NCBI RefSeq assembly: GCF_947623445.1
Contig: NC_135241.1
Span: forward strand, 16,742,501-16,806,500
Length of the DNA: 64,000 nt
Source of the DNA: Clavelina lepadiformis
Taxonomy: Eukaryota > Chordata > Ascidiacea > Aplousobranchia > Clavelinidae
Direction: 5' to 3'
Of the stretch, positions 32,551 to 44,700 are shown piece after piece. The notes under the pieces were generated by a model. The model saw nothing but the letters and a program-made list of their open reading frames with translations, did not search any database and was not told where the DNA came from. Numbering within the stretch: position 1 is the first letter of the stretch; the number at the start of each line of letters is the position of its first letter. A program made the position numbers and the translations under genes.

Positions 32551-35500
32551 CTGTAGAATTTTTGGTCAACCTAGAAAAAATTCTTATAAAGACGTATTAT
32601 ATACCGTTGGAAAGATAATTTTATCAGCTTTTCAATGATGGGTTTTGTCATGTTTTGTACCTTGGGGAAAAAAAGTTATGACCAAAAACGTGCCAGGGGG
32701 TAAAACACTATTTTGCCAAACATTATAATACAATTATAAGCTAATATACGATACCTTCGTAACAGAATACAACACCATAAATTGGAATATTACTATCAGC
32801 AAAGCAAACTAACAATAGGACAGCAAAAAAATAAAACATAACTTTATTAAGAGGTATTTATCACACGTTTAAGGGGGTAAAAGTTGACCGAGACGGATAT
32901 AATAGGAGAGATTTCACCGAAATAAAAGGTTTTTCTTTTATAAGCAAGGTCATGTAAGCAACACATAAAAGTTATCTAAGACGTAGTGAAGATGTGTTTA
33001 GTTAAAATGCTATTTCATAGGGTATTTTGTTACAAAAATACACCAAAAATCTGTACACCCCCAGTCCTGGAGTGCCAAAAAAGCCCGGTCTTGCTAGGGT
33101 TAAACCAACTGTAAAGATGTAAAAACGATATTTACAGTTTTAAGTTCGAATAAAATATAAACACATTTCAATCAAAATCATGCAAACGCATCCATAAAAT
33201 GTCTTTCTTCTTCTCCCAATTCGTCATCAAACACGACTGTAGTATTTGTGCATGTCATTCCGCAACATTCCTTGCATGACGATGTGCATGTTAAGCCCGC
33301 TTTCCGACAAGAGCAGCGTCTGTTACATGATCCCTTGCAGCTACATCGAATGATTTTCAAGACATCTTCTGGTGCAGCAGCTACATCCGTCATCACTGGA
33401 GAAAACATGTCATCTTTCTTTTGCCAACCCCATGACAAGGGTTTCAAATCTGAGTTGCTTAAAGTTCTCCAAACTTTCAGCTGGTGATATACTCTGAGGC
33501 CGTGGTGATATGCAGCTCGTGGTGATGGTGGAAGGAGAGCTGGATCAACGTGAGAACGATTAGACATGACCATTTCCTCGTACTTCTGTTTCCTGATTTG
33601 CAATAAAGTATACGTAGACGAGTTTAACAATTCGAAGAACCGTATCGAAGCCCTGCCAACTTGGTCTGGAGACACGTCGTCTTCGTAGAAAACATCGGCA
33701 ACATTTCGCAAACTGCTTGATTTCAACTTCTCAAATACAGATATCTTGCCGAATTTATGAACTGCTGAAGTTGTATCGCAGCCCGTAAATGCATGAGCGA
33801 ATAACAAGTACTCCAAAACAATAACATCTACCTTCTCAATAATATCTCTAACTCTGTAGCACTGTCTTTGCTGGCAGTTTTTCCCTCTTGTAATGTTTGT
33901 CAAGAAGATATCAGGATAGTCGCGGTGCATAGCATGATACACTAGCAAGCAAAGGACATCAGTATCGTCGGAGTACACAGTTACAGGTGTCCCACCTACC
34001 GAATCAAAAGCAACTTGAACGATTGTTGTATCTGCATCACTAGGGCACAAATGAACTTTGAAACCATTCAACTCCAGTTGTTTCGATAAAGCCAACACAA
34101 ATCTTTTGTTTGTTTGTATAGTTTGAGAAAAAGATGTTGCTTTCAGTTGGGCAAGGATTTTGATTATTTAATTCAACAGTTTGAGACGTCGTACCAGAGC
34201 GTTTTTGATGGGTTGAATCTTTGGTTGACACCCTGTAGCCATCAAAAACAATAACATTGGCGCGCAAATGCTGAAGAAAACTGATGTACTTTTTGAAGAT
34301 CTCATGGAACTTCTCATTCTTCTTCCAGTCACAACACCACAACAAGGCACCGCCATCAATAATTTTTGTGGAGTCCGGTTCTTTAGTCATTTCAACTTTG
34401 TCCAAGATGTGTGACTTTAGTTTTGATTTTTGCGCAGTTCGTAGAACTCCATCTTTGAACAGTGACATTGGGTACAGTGATAACTCGTAGAAGAAGTAGT
34501 CTGCAATTTCGTTTTCTGGCTTTCTCTCTATGACAACAACCAATCTCAAAAAGAGCATTAATGGATCAATGGTGATAGTATCATGGTCAATTTTCACACG
34601 GGAATAAAGGCTCTGTATTGTACGTATTTGCTTCTTCCTCTTGAAGGAATAGCTGGCAAAGGTTTTACCATCAAGTTCAGCTTGGATAGACGCCCCTATC
34701 TCCTCAGCTCGGTCACAGGTCACACTGTTGTTGTCATCAACCAACCCTGAGTCTAGAGCCATAAGCTGAACTCCAACTTTAAATGGATTGTGTGAACGAA
34801 ACCAGGTTTGTACTTTTTCAAAATCATCATTATCACGTTTGATTCTTCCAGCAAATGCCTCTTTGTGTTTATCATCAGAATTTGACAATGACGTGACTGT
34901 ACTGAGTGCATCTGTCACTTCTGCACACCTGTGCATGGTTTTAGTCCACACCCTTAATACATTATCGGTGATGCCCTTGCCGATGATTCCGCCTTTTCCT
35001 TTTAGAGATTTCATGAGAATCTGTTCAATAGACAAATCAGTCCAGATTCCTGCCCATTGTGCCCAATGTTACCTGTTTAACTGGGGCCATAACCAATTCG
35101 TTCATGAATACTTTTAGCAATTCCGGTACATGGGGGTTTTCTGTGCCAAGAATATCTTCAACTGAAGGATACGTACTGCTTTCGTGTTCATGATTTTTTA
35201 TGGCATACTTTATGAGTTTTGCTGCTGTTTTAACAATGCGCTCAGTCTCCTGAGATACATTGCTGTATCTTTCCTCATACCATTTTTCACCTATAATTCC
35301 ACTCACTCTGTCAAGGAGAATAATTTTACTCTTGCCATTTCTTTCGACGAAGCGCAATGAATTTCCATACTTTTCTATTATTTTTATTTGGGTCATCTTC
35401 AATGAATATACATCATCCCCAAGTTCCTGCATCATGGAATGAAACTCTGCAACGGTGTACAAGTCCATATCATCTTCCATTTTTTTATACGCAGCATTAA

Positions 35501-36533
35501 ACAATGTCATTTTTTCAGTGGATGTTGGACGACCAGGTGTTGAATACTGTGCAGGATTTTCAAACCTTGTTCTGCATGGTACATGGTATCTGGCTTCAGC
35601 AGCCACCAGGTCGTGTGCACTAAGCAGTCGTACCTGAACAGTTTTAGCAAGTTCATCGTCTCTACTTTGGCATAAAGCAAGTGTTACGTAATATATTCCT
35701 GATGATTTTGTCCGCACCTCTTCAAATTTATTTCGATCAGGGTGCCGTTCATCAAACATACAACTATATCCACAGTAAAAACACTGCTTTTTAAAGTCGA
35801 ACGACTGTTGATCTGACCGGGTCGATACTCTCTTGATACTAGATTGTTTAGTGCTTGAGGCTGGACGTTTCTTGGATCTCGCATGGTTTCTCAAGAAAGT
35901 ACGGCATGATGTGTGGATGTACGTAATATGGCCATTTTCTTTATTTTTCTGCAAAGTTGCGACCAGCGTTTCACAATCCAGTTTCAAAGCATGACCAATT
36001 ATAGTGTCCAAAGGGTGTGTGGTACTATCACTCTCGCAGAAATAAGCTCCAACATGACATAGCCTTTTCTACACTTAACACAAATTGCTGTTTCTTTTTG
36101 ACTAAGCATTATCTAAAAAAACAAGCAAGGTAAATAAAACTGACCATAGTAAGCAAACAATAACATAATAAAGTTATAACGAACAACGACAGCTCTAATG
36201 GTCCCTCCCCCCCGTCTTGCTCACTCTTACTCCCTGAAACAGATATATAATTCCTTTTTTATTTTCATTTATACCTTTTGCATCTATATCCTGCTTTTCT
36301 GTTGATAATTCATTACTTTCTAGCCTTTTGTTCATATTTTTATGTTAAATTGTTTTCCCTAATTTCAATTTTTACCCCTTGGCACGTTTTTGGTCATAAC
36401 TTTTTTCCCCAAGGTACAAAAAATGACAAAACCTATCATTGAAAAGCTGATAAAATTATCTTTCCAACGGTATATAATACGTCTTTATAAGAATTTTTTC
36501 TAGGTTGACCCATTTTTAGACCAAATTCTACAG
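32551..36533 (-). mobile_element. Academ-like DNA transposon encoding an XPG/FEN-type nuclease, about 4 kb
   Basis: Long terminal inverted repeats are seen. Left 32551 onward begins CTGTAGAATTT. Right, inverted from 36533, begins CTGTAGAATTTGGTC. Both then share GGTCAACCTAG, ATTATATACCGTTGG and ACCTTGGGGAAAAAA, and run for about 150 bp. The left arm lacks about ten bases near its tip. A clean target duplication is not resolved (AGTA on the left, GACT on the right). It is inserted inside the hAT B transposase gene. The interior codes for one long minus-strand protein. Confidence 0.78.
33178..36110 (-). pseudogene. Academ-like transposase with XPG/FEN-like nuclease core and Cys-rich tail, frameshifted
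   Basis: Three long minus frames follow one another: 36011-35037, 35035-34040 and 34098-33178. Together they cover about 920 residues. The third frame has LCPSDADTTIVQVAF, VTVYSDDTDVLCLLVYH and HAFTGCDTTSAVHKFGK. They align in order with the acidic metal-binding clusters and GCD helix-two-turn-helix of FEN1/XPG nucleases. The tail CSCKGSCNRRCSCRKAGLTC with more Cys is a zinc-binding region. The N terminus near 36110 has ICVKC, possibly paired with LCHVGAYFC. Single-base breaks occur at about 35040 (an extra base) and about 34135 (an extra T), and probably a third at about 36065. An XPG nuclease plus a Cys-rich finger is the hallmark of Academ transposons, so I assign it there with caution. 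The protein family is common in invertebrate genomes under uncharacterised names. Confidence 0.7.
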
Positions 36534-37292
36534 GACTACATGGCCAGGATGTTCTGCTTTAATCTTGTCATTGATCAACTTCAACAGCCCTACATTTTTT
36601 CCTGTCAAAGCACGAGCTCCATCAGTTGTTACACTTGCCATTTTATTCCACTCAAGCCCAGTTCTTGCAATACAGTTTTCAACAGCACGAAACAAGTCCT
36701 TACCAGTTGTTCTGTCTTTTAGGGACTCGACACTAAGTTGCTCTTCAGTCAGTTGAAAATTAGCATCCATTCCCCGTATAAATACCAACAACTGTGCAGT
36801 GTCTTGTACATCGGTGCTTTCATCCAATGCAAGCGAATACCACAAAAACTGCTTGCTTGTATCCTTCAGTTGACTCATGAGATCGTCACTTATTTTTCCA
36901 ACACGTCTAACCACAGTTCTCCTCGATAAGGCAATGCTATCCATTTTGGTTTTCTGTTCTGGACACATGATATTAGCTACGTCAGAAATGCATTCCTTGA
37001 TAAACTCACCGTCTGAAAACGACTTGTTCTTTTTTGCAAGTTTGTAAGAAACCATAAAACTGGCTTCCGTTGCAGCATCTTGTATGGTCGACTGTTTGGT
37101 GAAAACACTCTGTTGTTTCTTCAGCTTTTTCACTAGCTCTTGGCATTTCCGTTTTCTTTCTTCACTGATGAAATTTTGTCCAAAGTTTGCGTGCTTGGTT
37201 TGGTTGTGTCTTTTTAAATTGTACTCCTTGAAAACAGCCACGGACTCACGGCACAACAAGCAAACTGCTTTGTTCCCAATTGAATCAAACAA
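36534..37292 (-). pseudogene. hAT B transposase, N-terminal portion
   Basis: The minus strand encodes the BED finger CLLCRESVAVFKEYNLKRHN, then AKKNKSFSDGEFIKECISD, WYSLALDESTDVQDTAQLLV with a catalytic Asp, RTTGKDLFRAVENCIARTG and SVTTDGARALTGKNVGLL. The frame is interrupted right after PGHVV by the Academ-like element. The protein is clearly related to hAT A (the same motif order) but well diverged, so it is a different subfamily member. No start codon context for the first residues was found above 37292. Confidence 0.85.
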
Positions 37293-37524
37293 TGCGTGAG
37301 AAGTGTACGGCTAGTTGCTGAGAGCATGTTGCAATACATGCGCGACTGACGTGTGTGTGTTTACGCACTGAAAGTGAAGAGAAAAACACACTCGTAAAGG
37401 GAATAATATTTTGTCATGTAACCTGTTTAATTAAAACAATAGGCCTAAGTGATGAGTAGGAGTTTCTGTAAGTGCCCGCGGGCCGCATAAAATGGGCCCG
37501 CGGGCCGTAGTTTGCCCACCCCTG

Positions 37525-38254
37525 TGTTAGACCAATCAGAGGCCAGCATTGCGGTGTTGTTTTTCAATGCGGGAATTACCGTAACAAACGGCAAGTTAGA
37601 AACTTCCTGGTCGTATTCTTAGGTTAGGCTAAAATGTAATTGAAACTTGAAAAAAGTTGACTTTTTTGGCCAAAAATTGCTGTCTTAAGTTTAACGAGCT
37701 ATTGCAAGAGCTAGAGATATTTCATTTTCATTGTGATGCAGGATTTTTTGATTAATTGTATTTTTAGTAATTTCGCTTTATAATGAAACAAAAATTTTCA
37801 CAGACGGTTTACCAGTACTCGACTGAAAGAAAATTTAAGAATCTCTTTTGTTTGTTTATCCAAAAAGGTTGCTAAAACAGGAAAACGCTTTCAACGCATG
37901 GTAGCCTATAGGCCTATATTTATATAACTTCAACCACCATGCTGAAAAAACTTCTGGAAAAAATTCAATTTTAAAATGGAAAAGGATCTAGCGTGTTCAG
38001 ATGTGCCAACCAATAAGTGCTTTTGGCACCTGTATACAATCAAAAACTTTGACGCATTCGGTAAATTTTACTTTCGGGTGTTTTTGGGTTGAAATTGAAC
38101 TTCGGAAATCAGTGTTGTAATGACTCAAGTCATTGACTTGACTCGAGCCGCATTTTTTGATGACTCGAGCCAAAGGTCCTAAATAATTATAATAACAATA
38201 ATAACTTTTGATTTCATAAAAAATTTTGTTCGTTTGAAAACTTTTTACAATGTT
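37525..38254. other. Non-coding stretch with a solo repeat end
   Basis: No gene is supported. A word typical of hAT-derived repeats, CAGTGTTGTAATGACTC, begins at 38110 and is followed by CTCGAGCC-type sequence. No opposite end was found nearby. The rest is AT-rich. Confidence 0.4.
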
Positions 38255-38635
38255 ATAGGGATGTGCGTAATGGAAAAAGTGTCGGATTGGTGAGAATGCG
38301 ACTCGAATCCGAATCTGCTGATTTTGCTCACCTCGCTTTATCAAATTACCTGTCAAGATAATTATGCTTAATGACAAATTTGGGGCCTAACTTTGTCATT
38401 TTGTTGGTGAATAAAAAATTAAACCTATTTTCCGCTTTCAAAAATTAACTAAAACATTTCGCAAGCATTTGACTGTCTTTTCAGTGGAGGATAGGCTACA
38501 AGCAAAAACTTGAGTCTTTTACGGTTCATTTTTTACTATAGCCTATGCAAAATAAAAGTTGCAAAATTCTGCAAAATTCGGATTCGTGAAAATAACTAAA
38601 ATGGTCGATATTCGGGTTCGATTCGACACATCTCT
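38255..38635. mobile_element. hAT-type MITE of the AGGGATGTGC family, 381 bp
   Basis: It is flanked by ACAATGTT on both sides (38247-38254 and 38636-38643), a perfect 8-bp duplication. The ends are ATAGGGATGTGCG and the inverse of AGAGATGTGTCGAATCG. The right subterminal ATTCGGGTTCG is shared with the copy at 11046-11469. It has no coding capacity. Confidence 0.75.
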
Positions 38636-38643
38636 ACAATGTT

Positions 38644-39541
38644 CACAAATTTAATGCAACATCACTCACCCTTTCTAATCCACGCTGTTCCTTTTTCACT
38701 TTAAAGTTGAAAAAGCGCATTCGTCATTTTATTCTAAGCTTTACATAACTAAAAGACCTGATGTGTTATTTGTCATAGTGTGATAATTTGTGGTCTTCCT
38801 TGACCAATCACTAATTGCGAATTGCCCGAGGCAGCTTCTCTGTTCAATGTAGGGCGTTCCTTAGTGCACTGGGACCTGTAACATTGCAGTATGTAGTGCA
38901 TTTGGTTGCCTTGCTTGTTGTGACGAGGACTTTTATTTATTTACTTATTTATACTTTAATTATATTTATTGCTTGGTTGATTCGTTATTTGTTTGTGTAG
39001 ATACTGGAATTGTATGTTTAATAAAGCCTATGTTGAGGTTAAATTGATTTGGTCCATTACGCATAGGCCCTATATACACCAAGCAAACTCTATCAAACTA
39101 AAGCAAGCCCATCATAAGACACCTTCTAACCCAAAAAATATTTAAAAAAAAAATAAAACAACTCACAGTACGATACAGCATCACAGTAAACAACTCACGA
39201 TACAGCATCACAGTAAACAACTCACAGTACGAAACATTCCTTTACAAGTAGGCTACATCAGACTGCCAAATGTCATAGACTCATAACTAACATCACAAAA
39301 ACATTAAACAATTGCAATATTAATTTTACAGTTAGTGGAATACTGTCTGTAAAACATTGAAGGACTTGTAATAGACTTATAGTGTTAAAATCACGGAAAT
39401 GATAAATTACAACAAATAAGCTAGTTACCGTATCATACGTGCAAATAGGCAGTGTTAACACAGTGTCTCATACCCACAGTTACTGTACCATTATCAAATG
39501 ACAAACATTTATGAATATAAATCACAAAGTTGTCTAAGAAA
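38644..39541. other. Non-coding stretch with a small tandem repeat
   Basis: No gene is supported. It is AT-rich with an A-run at 39141-39154 and a tandem repeat listed separately. ORFs here (for example 38815-39000) are hydrophobic low-complexity translations without splice context. Confidence 0.4.
39159..39231 (+). repeat. Short tandem repeat, about 2.5 irregular units
   Basis: The word CAACTCACAGTACGATACAG, followed by CATCACAGTAAA, recurs with small deletions three times in succession: 39159-39190, 39191-39217 and a partial third copy. This is a minisatellite-like local duplication with no associated gene. Confidence 0.7.
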
Positions 39542-40361
39542 CTAATTAGGCAGTGATCTTCTGAGATCAAAAACAAAAAGGAAAATCATCATTGTCCATA
39601 AATTCCACCTCTTCCGCACAACACGATCATCAGCAGAATATTTATTCACATATGATCGTCTAGCATTTGCATGCAGCCGAGCTAGTCTTGGTGTGACGTC
39701 AAAATTATCAGAAAATTTCTCACTCACTTTTATAATTGCCTCAAGAGTATTTACACCAAGATTGTTTCGCAGTTTGGTTTTGTTTAAGTTCAGCTTGGAG
39801 AATGTTCTTTCCACCACTGCAGTACTCTGTAGAAGAGCAGCTACCTGCAGCACAAATGTTGCCAGAGTTCTATAAGAATCAATTTTGCTCATAGCAAGCC
39901 AAAAATTTTCAAATGACTTGCCTTTCCATTGTCCAGAGATGATATTTTCATCTGCTAAAAGTGATCTCCATTGTCGGTCAATCTGCATTAACATTGAGCA
40001 TAGTTGTAATGCAAGCAAGTCCACTAGCAATCGTGGCTGCAGCAGTGATTGAAGAAGTTTCGTTAACAATAGCAGATGGTTTCAAATGCGAAAGAAATTG
40101 GAGTACAGGGTCATCTAAATTGATCCTTCGATATAATTGCTTCACTGCCTCCCTATGCCATTCCCTACATCTTTCCAAGAAACTTTCTTTCTGATGAGGT
40201 AGCAATTCTTTGATTGTGTCACTTGCCATCAAGCCTGGATAAACCTCTTGGATAGAAAGCCAGCGGGAGCTTTCGTCAACATTAAGATGGTGGATATGAC
40301 TATCTTTGATATAAGATCGCTTCATAAAGTTCAAAGCAAACATTTTGATCACACGGACCAC
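39542..40361 (-). pseudogene. hAT transposase C-terminal half, frameshifted
   Basis: Frame one (40361-39978) reads LNVDESSRWLSIQEVYPGLM and LLPHQKESFLERCREWHREA. Frame two (40069-39542) reads FENFWLAMSKIDSYRTLATF and the dimerisation motif QSTAVVERTFSKLNLNKTKL with RNNLGVNTLEAIIKV. The frames overlap near 39980-40069, and a frameshift there splits the protein. No Asp catalytic motifs are present. The fold is recognisable as a hAT C-terminal domain. Confidence 0.75.
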
Positions 40362-40739
40362 TTCGAACCACCGCGCGCAACAAAGTCGTAAATCTACAAA
40401 ACAAGATCACTTGATTCCTGTCTGCTCAATCTGCTGATTCTGCTGTCTCACTCTCCAGTCTCCACCTGTTGGGCTTCTCCAACTCTTTTTGCAATTTACA
40501 ATTATTAGTACAGTATAACCACAACCAAGGCTTAAAACTAGGTCAGCCCTGACGTACAGCTTCAATCTGACAATTTACTTAACTAAAGTGTCCATTGTTA
40601 CAACAATGAGTCCATTGTTACTACATCAGATAGAACGCATTGTTTCATAATCTGATCAAACAACTCGTCTAGACCGGGAAAATGCATGTCTAATTCAACA
40701 ATGCTAATTCATTAAAGAGCCGCAGTTTGGCCACCCCTG
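39542..40739 (-). mobile_element. hAT element C remnant (internally deleted)
   Basis: The right end inverts to CAGGGGTGGCCAAACTGC, a hAT-type terminus, at 40739. The coding part keeps only the C-terminal half of a transposase, and no matching left terminus was found. The terminus is directly followed by about 380 non-coding bases and then by C-terminal coding sequence. The BED finger and catalytic region were therefore deleted. The terminal word resembles hAT B's but the protein differs. Confidence 0.7.
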
Positions 40740-41794
40740 GTTTAGAGTAGACTATGTTTTTGTCATTATTCAGTAAATTTATTATTTGAATTTATTTTTA
40801 TTTTACTTTAAACAAAAGGAAATCTATGAGTAAAGGTGAAAAACCCGTAGGGTCACCCTACAAGGGGCCAAAAAACCCTACCGTAGGGTAAAATCCCTAC
40901 GAGTGGCAGCCTTGGTTGCTATACTTCTAAACTGCCCTTGAGATAGTGTCGTTCAGCTTTTATATATAGAGAGAGTTAATTGTTTAAAAAGTTTTGTGGG
41001 TATTTTTTTGCCACTACGGGTTAAAGAGACGGTATTTCACAAGTCAATTAAACACGTTAAAACGTGAAAACTGGGTTCAAGCCTTTTACTGAGTGTGTCT
41101 ATATATATTTCACACGAATTAAAGTTAGTCTACTTAATCATACACACTCGCGTAAATTATCCAACGAAATCACAGGTTTTCTTCTGGTAAAAAGCTTTAT
41201 CCATTCACCAGTCGTTGTAGGCTACAACTTAAGCATTGGACGCTGTGTACAGTGGTGTTAAAATGATTTTCTTTATAAAAAGGACAATATTCGTGACTGG
41301 CAACAAGAGTTAGAAATAGAAAACGACAGTATCGAACAACGACACAATTACAAGTTGTACAGAAAAAAACGCGACCACAAAAAACTTAACACACATATAT
41401 CTTACATATTCGAAAATAAGAAAAAAATAAATAAAAACATAAACAACAAAAGGGAAATTCTCAAACCTACTACTGTGTAACATCGAAGTCAAAGTCGTGT
41501 CCACGAGTAAATTGTACCAAAAATACATAATCAACTATATTAAAATGCAGGTAGATTTAAACAATACGTGCATAACACTGATTGAAACTACCAAAAAAGT
41601 GAAGATATATCAAAGAAACAATATAGCGGACGTATCTGCCAAAATTCGATTCCGTCACCTACTCCATATGCGGCCTTTCGAGCAGCCTTTCTGGAGCTTC
41701 TGCGTGTAAGAGAACAGAACATAAATACGGAGGTAGAGAAGACCACATTTTACAAAGTTGTTTGCGATGTTCAATAGCTTATCTTGCAACATTT
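40740..41794. other. Intergenic region downstream of the LRP4-type gene
   Basis: Contains GTAGGG/CCCTAC-rich inverted words at 40850-40905 and otherwise AT-rich sequence. The part next to 41795 is expected to be 3' UTR. ORFs at 41064, 41310 and 41497 show no similarity or splice logic. Confidence 0.4.
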
Positions 41795-44700
41795 CTAAGG
41801 CGAAGTGATCGTACTTTCGGTTTCTGAATCCACCTCGTCATAATTTGAACCTTCTTCTGCATCTAAACGAGGACTGCTGACTGCATTGCTTAGGCTGTCT
41901 TCAGAAAGAACAGTGCATGTAGTGGTGACACTGACTTTTGCCTGTTTATCCACAAGCGGGCGCAGAAGTCGATGTTTTGATTCAGGAGTGACTTGATTAG
42001 CTGAGCTATCTTCCGAATCAGAGTCATAAGTTGAATGTGAGACGTTAACATGGTGGCTAATGCACTCTTGCACCTGTGCGGGATGTGTGATGTCAGCCAC
42101 ACCAAGCTCGTCACTTGTGATGTCAGCCACATCGTCACTTTCGTCTTCTGGAACCTCAAGAGTAGACATCTGGCTGTAGGGTGGAATTGTCTCATAATAT
42201 GGGGCTTCATCGCATTCTTCGGAGCCGGGAAAAAAATCGTCCGTACGCGTGATCGTCTGGGCTTCGATCAGCGATTTCTGGTCAGGGCTGTCTCCATGTG
42301 GCTCCACACCAGGCCATATACTAGGGGTATGGGTCAAACGCGTTGAACTACTCGTGTTGCTGCCACTCAAAAGCAGAGTGCTGTGACTAGTTCCGCTATA
42401 TGTGAAGTTGCGGAAACTAACAGCGCCATTGTCGGCGGGGACGGTTGATCTCTTTCTCTTTCTTTTCAATTTTCTACGTATAACAGCAAATTTAGGTTTA
42501 AAAAGTGCACAATAATCACGGTACAATTTTCAGTGTTGGCGTATATCATCATTAAGTCGCTATTCACCTCCACATTATGAAGCCAAACCCGGAGAAGATC
42601 ACAAAGACGATGAAAGCAGTTGCAAGAAACACGGCAAGAACGTGAAATATAAACTGATCTGTAGCACAAGTGTACCTTACATTAAATAAAACTATTCTTT
42701 ACAATGTGGTTTCAACTAATACAGAGAAAGATAAAATGAACGTACTTGTATCACTAGCGTCGCCAATTGCGTCCGGAGATATCAAATTAATGAAAACTGT
42801 ACTATTTCCATGAGCCAATATAGTCGTCGGATTTATGCTGGTAGCAATAGGGTAAATGCTACAGTTGCGTGCTTCTGGCTCAGAATGTACTTCGAGAACA
42901 GGCATATCTGTGGCCGGGTTTTCTGGGTCGGGGCAAGTACAAACGTAATTAGAAGGACCTTTCATAAGGCACAAGTGTGTGCACCCTCCGTATCCCGTAG
43001 TGACGTCACATAAGCTAGTGTCCGTTTGTCTGGAAGCTGAGACGGCCTGTAAGTGAAAATAAAACCATTAAAAATTCAATTGTAAATTAAGTTCTGTCAC
43101 CGTATTTGATGTTTTTTGTTCAACTCATGCTACATATTCAGTTTTTATCCTGCAGCTATACTGATGCGGAGTCTATGTCTCTTACTTTTATGTCCATGAG
43201 ACTTTCCACGCTGCTCAAGATTATCTTGCTTTTCCCGAGCTCATAGGGGTATGCGCTTGAATGGATTTTTTTCGTGTGCCAATCGGTCCAGTACAATACA
43301 CCATTCAACTGCATTTGAAAGAAAATGTTTAGAATTAGAAACGTAATTATGCTGTACGCTGGAGCTGACGTCAAGTTAAATTCGTTTGCAACATATCTTC
43401 TCTTACATTTGTGATTGAAAATCCATGTGGAACTGGTGAAACAACAATTTTTCGATTCCTTCCGTTAAAATCGCAAGTCTCTATGCGGTTATACATGTGA
43501 TGGGCGTCAACCCAGAATATTTTAGAATTGACATAGTCGATGGTGAGACCGTTTGGCCATTGCAAGTTCTTCCGAACAAGAATCTAGAAGAGCCAAACTT
43601 CAAGTCAGACACCAAAAGAAGACAGTAGAATAGCATAACTGAATAGTTAGATCATTAGTTACATAATTAACTATATATTTTGATATGATCACCTTTCGTC
43701 CACTTCCATCCATGAAAGCTTTTTCAATCCTTGCCTTTCCTCCCCAATCCGTCCAGAAGATCGCCCCTCGAGATGGATGGACGCAAAGAGCACGAGGCTC
43801 ATCCAACATCGCATTGATTATCACTTTCCTAAGAACATAGTACAAAGTAAAATGGTATACAGTTTAGAACTCGGTATACATTTTATGACTAACGTACCAA
43901 CTATAAAAGTTTTAGGTTACTAAAATATGTTGGATAATAAAGGAATATTGATAAAAAAGTGATATGAACCTGCTACTTCCGTCTAGCCTGGCGACTGAGA
44001 TAGTGTTCGGGCCAGCGTCTGTCCAGTAAAAATTATTCGCTGACCAGTCGACGGCTATTCCGTCCATTGTCTTAAGGTCTCTTGAAACAATAGTCATCGC
44101 GCCTGTTCCGTCCAAATTTGATCGTTTAATGACGTTGAGGTACACGTCAGTGAAAAAAAGCAGCTGTGAAGCAACACATACTTTCATCGTAAAACCTAAA
44201 TCATAAACGCGAGCCTAACGCTATGAAAATCTTAAACAAACCATGAATACTTTCAAAAGAACGTTAGTTGATGTTTCAATTACGTTTCCTTAACAATTAC
44301 AAAACGTTTAGAAATTTTGCTACCTCAGCAACTCACTTGCTTTCTGTAGTGATAGTCCAAAGCGATTGTGTTCCTTAGATCACTGATAGGTAGCTCAGTA
44401 TCCGTCTTTTGATCTGCTTCTAAAGAAACGCGTCGAATCGCCGTTCTAGATGTGAATAGGAGGTATTCGTTCGGGAGATCTGTGCAAGTTTTTCCGTCGT
44501 CGTGCAATCGAACTCCGGTGGGGCATGCACAAGTATAACCAGTCTTACTAACAGGGCTGCGGAGGCACAAATGACTGCAACCACCGTTATCACTTCCACA
44601 TCTGTAAAAATTAATAACGACTTTAGGTGTTTTCTATGTTTTGCAGCGAACACTTTTATGTTACACCAAGGTACTTATTATTTCAAAACTCAAGGGGTTT

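Larger units (their letters stand above)
31745..37524 (-). mobile_element. hAT element B (BED-finger type), 3'-truncated and split by an Academ-like insertion
   Basis: The right end inverts to CAGGGGTGGGCAAACTAC followed by GGCCCGCGGGCC, very similar in style to hAT A. No matching left terminus is visible. The transposase C-terminal dimerisation segment is also absent, so the 3' part has been lost at about 31745. The stretch from 32551 to 36533 is a separate transposon inserted in the transposase gene. Base 37525 onward (TGTTAGAC) would be the right target copy. Confidence 0.8.

Noticed and set aside
38110..38180. CAGTGTTGTAATGACTC repeat end
   Set aside because: It looks like a hAT-related terminus, but no inverse partner or target duplication could be found, so it is not called as an element.
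40850..40905. GTAGGG/CCCTAC-rich segment similar to 17500-17560
   Set aside because: The similarity is limited to short words and a shared GAGTGGCA. This is not enough to define a repeat family by eye.
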